NCBI GenBank assembly: GCA_007126865.1
Contig: SLAN01000024.1
Location: 1 to 5,238, forward strand
Source: Spirochaetales bacterium
Lineage (GTDB): Bacteria > Spirochaetota > Spirochaetia > DSM-27196 > SKKC01
Direction: 5' to 3'
DNA length: 5,238 bases
The stretch's first letter is position 1. Each line of letters begins with the position of its first letter. The notes beneath the pieces are model-generated. The model saw only the letters and a program-made list of their open reading frames with translations. It did not search any database and was not told the DNA's origin. This document shows positions 1 through 5,238 of the stretch, in pieces. A program made the translations under genes and the position numbers.

Positions 1-2
1 CC

Positions 3-1604
3 CGGCGCGTGGCACGCGCGGACACGTTCGTGCCGTGTAATTTCGCGAACCAGTTGGAGGTTCTGCCCGGGTACAAGCGGACACTCGAGACCGCCGCCGA
101 GCTCTTCGGCGGGACGGTGACCTGGAGAAAGGCCGACGAGGTGGAGGCCGGCACATATCTCGTGGAGGCGATCGGATCGAGTCCTTCCGACGAGAGCGTG
201 ACGCTTGTCGAGTGGAGGGTGGAACCGGGTAACGAGATCGAATCCGGACAGCTCGTTGCCGATCTCGAAGCCGATAAGGCCGCGGTCGAGCTGCGTTCGC
301 CGGTCGGCGGTACGGTGGCCGAACGGCTCGTCGAAGAGGGCACGATGGTGAAAGTCGGCACCCCCATAATGAAAGTTCAAATCGCGTCGGCCGAGGGGCA
401 TGAGGGTGAGGACTCGCGCGAGCACCTCAAACCGGTCACACGCGAGGAGCCGGGTGAGCCGATCCTCGACGGGTTGTCCCGTTCATGGTTTCCCGACATC
501 GCCGCCTCGCGGGACGGCCATTCGGCCGACATGGCCGCGCCGGCGGCAAGCGTGTCGGCTCCGGCGGCGCGGCAGACAGCGGTGACCGTCTCGATCTCGG
601 GGGTCCGCGCGGTTGCAGGAAGCCGGAAGGTAACGAACGAAGAGATCTCGCAGATGTGCCCCGAGTGGAAACCGGACGAGATCGTCAAACGTACCGGCAT
701 CGAGTCACGGCAGTGGCTGGCCGACGGTGAGAGTGCGGTCGACCTTGCCGAGCAGGCCGCCCGAACGCTTCTCGACGAGCTCGAGCTCGAGATCGACAAT
801 ATCGGTCTCATCATCTGCGCGACCGAGACTCCCGAGCAGAACACGCCGGCCGTCGCCACACTGGTACAGTACCGACTCGCCCATGGCCGCGACGATATCA
901 TGCCGCAGGCGTACGACCTGAACGCCGCCTGTTCGGGCTATCTCTATGCGTTACAGGCCGGATACGACTACTTGCAGTCGAAGCCGGACCAGCACGTACT
1001 CATTCTGACCGCGGAGAGCCTCTCGAGACGCACCGATACATCCGATCCGGGTACCGCACCGATCTTCGGCGACGCGGCCAGCGCTACGGTGCTCGCCGCG
1101 AGCGGGGAAACCGCTTCCGGTGAAGAGCGCTCGGGCGGTGGCGGTCGCGGCGGCAAAGGCGCCGATCTAACGCCGAAAGCGATCTTGCGCCGGCCGTCGT
1201 GCGCGGCCAAGGGCGAAGACGGCAGCGCGTTACGCGTGCCGGCCGATCCTTCCGAGCACATATTCATGGACGGACCGACTGTCTTTGTCGAAGCGGTCCG
1301 CGGCATGATGCGCAGCCTGCGCACCGCGTGCGAGGAGGCGGGAACCGACCTGAAAGAGCTCGAGCTCGTGGTACCGCACCAGGCGAACCAGCGTATTATC
1401 AATGCGGTTCGCCAGCGGATGCATGTGCCTGCCGAGCGGATGTACTCGAATATTGCGAGCTACGGAAACACCTCGTCGACGACTATTCCGCTGTGTCTCG
1501 AGGAGATTTTCGATGCGGGTACCGACGCGCGGCGCATCGGACTGGTGGCATTCGGGGGCGGATACACGTTCGCCGGGGCGGTGCTGGAGTCGCCGGCGGG
1601 GTAA
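3..1604 (+). CDS. Lipoyl domain-beta-ketoacyl-ACP synthase III fusion (5' end probably outside window)
   Basis: Probable chimeric enzyme that starts fatty acid synthesis by condensing an acyl primer with malonyl-ACP. Residues are counted from GTG at 9. Residues 1-50 (motif VPCNFANQLEVLP) loosely resemble the end of a 2-oxo acid dehydrogenase E1-beta subunit; this is inference. Residues 61-125 form a lipoyl domain with the EADKA motif, so K90 is the expected lipoylated lysine. Residues 126-191 are a linker, Ala/Pro-rich at 172-190, like E2 swinging arms. Residues 192-528 are a full FabH-type KAS III: RTGIESR (228-234), nucleophile C308 in NAACSG, H457 in PHQAN, N487 in GNTSS, and a C-terminal FGGGYTFAG. 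R462 matches the ACP-docking Arg249 of E. coli FabH. A Ser/Gly insert (about 371-384) interrupts the synthase. No E2 catalytic or subunit-binding domain is visible. The frame is open to the window edge and no Shine-Dalgarno precedes GTG 9, so the gene probably begins upstream. KAS III and lipoyl calls are firm; the N-terminal call is weak. Confidence 0.9.
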   Translation, partial: RRVARADTFVPCNFANQLEVLPGYKRTLETAAELFGGTVTWRKADEVEAGTYLVEAIGSSPSDESVTLVEWRVEPGNEIESGQLVADLEADKAAVELRSPVGGTVAERLVEEGTMVKVGTPIMKVQIASAEGHEGEDSREHLKPVTREEPGEPILDGLSRSWFPDIAASRDGHSADMAAPAASVSAPAARQTAVTVSISGVRAVAGSRKVTNEEISQMCPEWKPDEIVKRTGIESRQWLADGESAVDLAEQAARTLLDELELEIDNIGLIICATETPEQNTPAVATLVQYRLAHGRDDIMPQAYDLNAACSGYLYALQAGYDYLQSKPDQHVLILTAESLSRRTDTSDPGTAPIFGDAASATVLAASGETASGEERSGGGGRGGKGADLTPKAILRRPSCAAKGEDGSALRVPADPSEHIFMDGPTVFVEAVRGMMRSLRTACEEAGTDLKELELVVPHQANQRIINAVRQRMHVPAERMYSNIASYGNTSSTTIPLCLEEIFDAGTDARRIGLVAFGGGYTFAGAVLESPAG

Positions 1605-1665
1605 GGCCGCCGGGGCGGTGCCGGTGTCACGGCGGGGTAAGGCCGCCGGGGCGGTGCCGGTGTCA
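1594..1665. repeat. Perfect 36-bp tandem duplication across the KAS III stop codon
   Basis: Two identical 36-bp units lie head to tail at 1594-1629 and 1630-1665. Each contains GGCGGGGTAAGGCCGCC, so each carries a TAA in the KAS III frame; the first is the real stop. A degenerate third copy lies inside the gene at about 1571-1593, with roughly 37-bp spacing, in the codons for AGAVLESPAG. The array therefore probably grew out of the 3' coding end. It fills the 58-bp gap between two convergent genes and reaches the last codons of the minus-strand gene. Each unit has a short GC stem (CCGC-CGGG-GCGG) but no T-tract, so a terminator role is only possible. Confidence 0.9.
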
Positions 1666-2346
1666 GCCTTCCGCCTTTCGGGAAAAGCGGGCTGTAAGCT
1701 CCGGGTAATCGGCAAGCGCCCGCTCGCCCGCCTCGGTAAGGCCGTACACGCCGCGATCGATACGGACAAACCAGCCGTAATAGTTCTTCTGGAGGATCGA
1801 CGGCGCTTTCGGCGGCGCGCCGCTTTTCCGCACCTCCCGCGGGCTCGCAGGCCCACGTTCGGAGAGGGTCCACGCTACCTCCAACGCCTGCTCACGATAC
1901 GCCGTGAGCCGCGGGCGCGGCGACGTTCCGCCGACATTTCCATCGACGCTACGGGAAGATATCTCCCTCAGCAATCGCGAACGCTTCGTGCGCCGGCGAC
2001 GGGGCCGATACGGTTCGGGATGGAAGAGCGGTTCGACGACACCGCCGGAGCTCACGGTGAGACAGCCGAGCTCCAACCGGCGGATCAGCCGTTCCTGCTG
2101 AGCCCGTCGTGTCCGGCGAGTCGCGAACGCTCCGGTCGGCACGGCAACATACACGAGATCGGCGCTTCGCTGGCGTTCCACCGCCTGCTCGAGCAATCGC
2201 AGTTCCAGCCGTCGTTTCAGTTCCACGGCGACCAGGCTACCGTCGAGCTCGGCACACAGGTCGCACTCACCCACCTCGCCTCGCACACGGAAACCGCGTT
2301 GGGAAAAGTAGCGTTTGATCGGCTCGTAGAGATCAGACTCCTCCAA
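1663..2346 (-). CDS. DUF2161-family PD-(D/E)XK nuclease-like protein with C-terminal winged helix
   Basis: Recognised from memory as the DUF2161 family (COG5482-like), predicted PD-(D/E)XK phosphodiesterases with no assigned role. The protein has 227 residues. The N-terminal half has the nuclease-fold pattern: E24 and D29 in GEVGECD, then VELK (E42, K44), then Q54 in EQAVER, as in many PD-(D/E)XK proteins. Next come AVPTG (68-72), the hallmark YRPRRRR (113-119) and a basic stretch. Residues 148-210 (LTAYREQAL, GWFVRIDRGVYGLTEAG) look like a winged-helix domain. The start is TTG at 2346, chosen because AAGGAG lies 9 nt upstream and ESDLY fits the family N-terminus. It overlaps the upstream lipid kinase gene by 14 bp on the same strand, so the two are probably co-transcribed and translationally coupled. 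Family membership is confident; nuclease activity is inference. Confidence 0.88.
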   Translation of the reverse strand: MEESDLYEPIKRYFSQRGFRVRGEVGECDLCAELDGSLVAVELKRRLELRLLEQAVERQRSADLVYVAVPTGAFATRRTRRAQQERLIRRLELGCLTVSSGGVVEPLFHPEPYRPRRRRTKRSRLLREISSRSVDGNVGGTSPRPRLTAYREQALEVAWTLSERGPASPREVRKSGAPPKAPSILQKNYYGWFVRIDRGVYGLTEAGERALADYPELTARFSRKAEG

Positions 2347-3487
2347 CCGCGTCCGCTCCTTCCGGTTCGTGCTTCACGTCGGGCACATCGGGGTTCTCGG
2401 TGAACGGGTGAAATATGTGATAAAACTGCGCCGGAACAAGGAATGTGAGTGCCTGCGGCAGAATTTCGATATCGATTCCGTAACAGCCTTCACTCAGCGG
2501 CGTCCCCGCGTGTAGCAGCTCACCGTCGATATGGTACGCGAACGGCGAATCGCGGCCGATACGCGTGTGTTTCACCTCGTACCGCTCGATAACCGGCTTT
2601 CTCGCACGTGAGAGGGTGCGATTAATCATGCTGTGCCGCCCGGTCCATATGTAGGCCGAATTCCGCACGATTTCCCATTTGCTGCTGAAATCGAAAAGGT
2701 AGACGTTCATGTCCCCGTCGTTGCAGACAACATCGGGACAGACCTTGAAAAGCTTTCCGTAGTATGGCCGCGTGCCGACCTCAATCATCAGCGGACTGCG
2801 CCTCATCGTCAGTCGATGGATCGGAAACTGCGCGTTCACCCGGGGGCCGTGAAACGCGTACTTGCCGTCCGCGAGCTCGAGGTCGTAGTTAGCGCGATCC
2901 CGTCCGAAATCGTAGGAAAGAAAATGCCGGATGCCGGCCGACAGGTACTTCGTGACACCGCTGCGCGCCCCGCTCTGCCTGCCGCCGGCTACCCTGCGCT
3001 CGCGGAGAACGAGAATATCGGCATCGAATCCGACGCCGACGAGCTGACCGTACCGCGTCCGTCTCCCGTCATCGACTCGCAACAGATCGACGTCGATGCG
3101 ATAGCCGTTTCTCATGCTCCGCGCATAGGAGGCGAGCTGCGCGCTCAATCTATACGGCACCTCGTAGCTGTCCTGAATGCCGTTTCCGGTTCCGCCGCGA
3201 AGAAATCCTACCGCCTTACGCGGTCCTTCACCGCCGTGAAACTCTTCCACGAACGGATAGATGACGTTGATCGCATCGTGGGCCGTTCCGTCGCCTCCCC
3301 ACACGAGAAGGTTCTCATACGAGGAGAGGAAGAACTCGCGGGCACAGCGACGAAAATGCTCCTTGCTTTCGGTGACGACAACCTCGATACCGTGCGAATT
3401 CTCGAGCTTCCGGGTTAACCGATCGACCATGCGAGGATGCCGGGTCGGGTTGATCAGAAGCATGCACGAACGAAAGCGCAGCGGCAT
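2333..3487 (-). CDS. Diacylglycerol kinase-like lipid kinase (DAGKc domain)
   Basis: Predicted ATP-dependent lipid kinase of the DgkB/YegS/sphingosine kinase superfamily, phosphorylating diacylglycerol or a related lipid at the inner membrane face. The exact substrate cannot be read from the sequence. Of 384 residues, the nucleotide-binding part shows LLINPT (10-15), GGDGT (64-68) and RGGTGNG (97-103). The second lobe shows GVGFDADI (151-158), CNDGDMNVYLF (255-265) and a late IDGE (320-323), all in family order. The glycine-rich NPxSG of typical members is NPTRHP here. At 384 residues it is longer than the roughly 300 usual for bacterial DgkB/YegS, with extra sequence around 160-250 and a tail after 345. 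There is no signal peptide. The ATG at 3487 is preceded by a stop five codons upstream and by no clear Shine-Dalgarno; ATG at residue 9 is an alternative start. First gene of an operon with the DUF2161 gene, overlapping it by 14 bp. Confidence 0.9.
   Translation of the reverse strand: MPLRFRSCMLLINPTRHPRMVDRLTRKLENSHGIEVVVTESKEHFRRCAREFFLSSYENLLVWGGDGTAHDAINVIYPFVEEFHGGEGPRKAVGFLRGGTGNGIQDSYEVPYRLSAQLASYARSMRNGYRIDVDLLRVDDGRRTRYGQLVGVGFDADILVLRERRVAGGRQSGARSGVTKYLSAGIRHFLSYDFGRDRANYDLELADGKYAFHGPRVNAQFPIHRLTMRRSPLMIEVGTRPYYGKLFKVCPDVVCNDGDMNVYLFDFSSKWEIVRNSAYIWTGRHSMINRTLSRARKPVIERYEVKHTRIGRDSPFAYHIDGELLHAGTPLSEGCYGIDIEILPQALTFLVPAQFYHIFHPFTENPDVPDVKHEPEGADAVGGV
2356..2361 (-). promoter_or_regulatory. 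Shine-Dalgarno for the DUF2161 gene
   Basis: On the minus strand AAGGAG sits 9 nt before TTG 2346, inside the last codons of the lipid kinase gene. It is the clearest ribosome binding site in the window. It supports the unusual TTG start, as no ATG or GTG lies close upstream in that frame. Confidence 0.7.
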
Positions 3488-3555
3488 GAACCGAATGTAC
3501 TATGTCGCGTGCTGCCGCTGCAACGTTAATCGCCCCCGCCCTGCCGAGATGCTGA

Positions 3556-3584
3556 TTGACTTGCACATCGCACCCCGTTAGCGT
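3556..3584 (+). promoter_or_regulatory. Weak candidate promoter for the MFS gene
   Basis: TTGACT (3556-3561, five of six to the sigma-70 -35 box) is followed after 17 bp by TAGCGT (3579-3584, three of six to the -10 box). Transcription would begin about at the ATG at 3592, giving a very short or absent leader, in line with the missing Shine-Dalgarno. The gap 3488-3591 separates two divergent genes and must hold both promoters. For the minus-strand gene only a poor match (TAGTAC near its ATG) is visible. Confidence 0.3.
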
Positions 3585-3591
3585 ACACGCA

Positions 3592-4767
3592 ATGCGTACA
3601 ATCCGTACCGGTCTCCTCATCGCGCTGGCATACCTTACAATGCTGCTCTTCGGCGGTATGGACGGGCTGCGCGGCGTCAGTATCCCCGCCGTGCGTATGG
3701 ACCTCGCCGTCTCCTATAACGCGATCGGCGCCACGTTTTTCGTTTCGATGTTTGCATTCATAGCGGCGCTGTACGGCGCCGGTCGACTGGCGTCAAACGG
3801 AAGACTCAAGGCGATACTGGCTATCGGGCTGTCGCTCACCGTCATGGCTCACCTTGTTGCGCCGTTCGCAACTCATATTCTGCTCTACGCACTCATGATG
3901 ATTGCACTGCATTTCGGCGGCGGGTGGCTCGAGATCGGACTGAACGCGGTGGGAGCGGAGGTCTTCAGGAAACGCGCTGCGGTAGGTATGAGCATTCTCC
4001 ACCTGTTCTTCGGTCTCGGATCGACTGCGTTCAGCAGATTCGGTGGGGAGATCATTGCATCGGAGATCGGGTGGCGCGGAGCGTACTTCGGGGCGATATT
4101 CCTCACGGTTCCGCTCCTGATCTGGACGCTGCTGATCGCATTCCCGAGACCGGCCGACTCGCCGGAGGCGTCGAGCGAGTCACCGTTGCGTGCGCTTCGC
4201 GACCCGCTGATTCGACGCATAGCACTTCTCCTCGGGGCGGCGATTATCGTTGAAATCGGAATCGGGAGCTGGATGGCCAATTACCTTGTCACGATGCGCG
4301 GGCTCAGCGAAGCTCAGGCGGGTACGTGGCTGGCAGGTTTTTTCGCAGCATTCACAGTCGGACGCCTTATCTGCCCGTTTATCGCCGAGCGCTTCGGTTA
4401 CGTGCGAACTCTCGGCGCATTCGGCCTCGGCGTGCTCGTTATGTTCATTCCCGGCTACATTCTGGCAGATTTTCCGCTCGGGCTCAGCCTTACCGGGCTC
4501 TTCGTGAGCATAATGTATCCGACGGTCATGGCGATACTCATGCATGAGTATCCGGGCCGCGCATCGCGGCTGATGAGCCCGATTCTCATTCTCGCGATCA
4601 CCACCGCGAATATCGGCAACTGGGTCATCGCCGGATTACACGACCTGCTTGGCGAGCAGTTGGCGTTCGGAGCGGTAGCTCTTACGCCGATCTACATGTT
4701 GATCACGCTTCTCGCGGTGCAGCGAGCGGTGCGTCGCCGGTCCGGCGAGGAACGAACCGCTCACTAA
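3592..4767 (+). CDS. Major facilitator superfamily transporter, fucose permease-like
   Basis: Inner-membrane secondary transporter with 391 residues and 12 predicted helices, at about 7-26, 43-64, 73-91, 96-118, 132-152, 162-184, 209-231, 243-263, 272-290, 295-316, 326-346 and 356-376. A charged central loop (185-208) separates the two six-helix halves, as is usual for the superfamily. HLFFGLGS (137-144), the stretch IGSWMANYLVTMRGLSEAQAG (224-244) and GRLICPFIAERFG (257-269, a degenerate MFS loop motif) recall the FucP/GlcP sugar:H+ symporter group. The substrate is not determinable; sugar is a guess by family. I chose ATG 3592 over the in-frame TTG at 3556, because the hydrophobic first helix then starts at residue 7 and the 12 extra residues look non-protein-like. 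No Shine-Dalgarno is seen. The gene stands alone, divergent from the lipid kinase and convergent with the acidic-tail gene, 16 bp apart. Confidence 0.88.
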   Translation: MRTIRTGLLIALAYLTMLLFGGMDGLRGVSIPAVRMDLAVSYNAIGATFFVSMFAFIAALYGAGRLASNGRLKAILAIGLSLTVMAHLVAPFATHILLYALMMIALHFGGGWLEIGLNAVGAEVFRKRAAVGMSILHLFFGLGSTAFSRFGGEIIASEIGWRGAYFGAIFLTVPLLIWTLLIAFPRPADSPEASSESPLRALRDPLIRRIALLLGAAIIVEIGIGSWMANYLVTMRGLSEAQAGTWLAGFFAAFTVGRLICPFIAERFGYVRTLGAFGLGVLVMFIPGYILADFPLGLSLTGLFVSIMYPTVMAILMHEYPGRASRLMSPILILAITTANIGNWVIAGLHDLLGEQLAFGAVALTPIYMLITLLAVQRAVRRRSGEERTAH

Positions 4768-4783
4768 GATCAGTCACAATGAA

Positions 4784-5238
4784 TCAGTCGTTCTCATCGT
4801 CGTCTTCTTCGATGTCGACCTCGACGTCTTCCGCCTCTTGGCGGACACGATCATCGAAGCGGGCATCCTCGAAGTCGCTGTCTTCTCCCGAGCGCCGGCG
4901 CCCGACCTCGTCCTCCTCGGCGTCGGTTTCCGGGCGTCGCTGGGGGGATGCCTGATTCAGTTGCTCGAAAAGGCGGCCCATCTGCGTCAGACCGTCCCGG
5001 ATCCCGGCTTCAGCGGCGGACACGAAACTCCGCACGGATTCGCTGGTATCACCGGAGCGGAAATTATCGGCCGCATCTTCGAGATTTCGGCGCACCTGGT
5101 CGACCGTTTCCTCGATCCCTTCGGCAACACCCTTCCGTCCGCTGGCGATCTCGTTAAAGCTCTTGAAGCCTTGATATACATCGCTGGCGAAATCACCTTT
5201 CGTGTTGGCCAGCCGTAGCTGCTCCCGATACAGTGAGC
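4784..5238 (-). CDS. Unrecognised helical protein with acidic C-terminal tail (5' end outside window)
   Basis: I do not recognise this family. The frame runs open from the right window edge (first full codon at 5236) to TGA at 4784-4786, so 150 C-terminal residues are visible. The only internal start candidate is GTG at 5095, which lacks a Shine-Dalgarno and falls inside a continuous helical pattern, so the true start is probably beyond 5238. Visible residues 1-95 are rich in A, E, R, Q and D with hydrophobic residues at helix-like spacing (EGIEETVDQVRRNLEDAADNF), suggesting amphipathic helices or a coiled coil. Residues 98-150 form a highly charged, probably disordered tail ending in IEEDDDEND. 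There is no membrane segment or signal in the visible part. It converges with the MFS gene. A structural or nucleoid/envelope-associated role is possible but unsupported. Confidence 0.7.
   Translation of the reverse strand, partial: SLYREQLRLANTKGDFASDVYQGFKSFNEIASGRKGVAEGIEETVDQVRRNLEDAADNFRSGDTSESVRSFVSAAEAGIRDGLTQMGRLFEQLNQASPQRRPETDAEEDEVGRRRSGEDSDFEDARFDDRVRQEAEDVEVDIEEDDDEND

Noticed and set aside
773..797. Palindromic run of GAGCTC/CTCGAG units
   Set aside because: It lies in the KAS III coding region and is explained by alternating Leu/Glu codons (LDELELEID).
377..901. Minus-strand open frame (174 codons) inside the KAS III fusion
   Set aside because: It is antisense to the lipoyl and KAS III domains, has Ser/Arg-rich composition and no motif: a shadow frame.
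1605..1622. GC-rich stem in the repeat as an intrinsic terminator
   Set aside because: The stem is short with a tiny loop or a bulge and no T-run follows, so I do not call it a terminator.
1402..2403. Long plus-strand open frame (333 codons) spanning the KAS III end and the DUF2161 gene
   Set aside because: It overlaps two well-supported genes in other frames, is Arg/Pro/Ser-rich in a way typical of antisense frames in GC-rich DNA, and shows no recognisable motif.
2633..3418. Plus-strand open frame (261 codons) opposite the lipid kinase
   Set aside because: The minus strand carries GGDGT, GGTGN and DGE in order; this frame has no family resemblance.
4769..4789. ATCAGTC direct repeat between the convergent MFS and acidic-tail genes, as a possible terminator
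   Set aside because: It is seven bases repeated once, with no convincing hairpin or T-tract; likely chance.
4838..5218. Plus-strand open frame (126 codons) opposite the acidic-tail gene
   Set aside because: It looks moderately protein-like, but the minus frame is open across the whole right end and has coherent helical then acidic composition, which is more gene-like. Some doubt remains.

Overview
The window is gene-dense, GC-rich bacterial DNA with five protein-coding genes, two of them cut by the window edges. I see no RNA genes, insertion sequences or CRISPR array. High GC, GTG/TTG starts and the gene mix (2-oxo-acid-dehydrogenase-linked KAS III, DUF2161 nuclease-like protein, DAG-kinase-type lipid kinase) would fit a free-living spirochaete or a similar environmental bacterium. 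That is a weak guess from gene content; no marker gene here fixes the taxon.

Left part (1-1604, + strand): the 3' part of a fused lipid-biosynthesis enzyme. The visible order is a short segment that may be the end of a 2-oxo acid dehydrogenase E1-beta module, a lipoyl domain, an Ala/Pro-rich swinging linker, and a full beta-ketoacyl-ACP synthase III (FabH-type) with its Cys-His-Asn triad. No E2 acyltransferase domain lies between them. This suggests that acyl groups made by a keto-acid dehydrogenase may pass from lipoyl-lysine straight to the fatty acid initiation enzyme. Residues that hold CoA adenine in E. coli FabH appear missing, which fits that idea. This is the most interesting object in the window. 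A perfect 36-bp tandem duplication covers the stop codon of this gene and fills the short gap to the convergent gene.

Middle (1663-3487, - strand): a two-gene operon with a 14-bp overlap. The first gene is a diacylglycerol-kinase-like lipid kinase (3487 to 2333). The second is a DUF2161-type PD-(D/E)XK protein with a C-terminal winged-helix-like region (2346 to 1663), starting at TTG behind a good Shine-Dalgarno.

Right part: a divergent gap of about 104 bp, then a 12-TM major facilitator transporter of fucose-permease-like type (3592-4767, + strand). It converges, with only 16 bp between, on an unrecognised helical protein with a very acidic tail whose 5' end lies beyond the window (5238 to 4784, - strand). 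Apart from the shared lipid theme of the first two loci, the genes give no sign of working as one pathway.
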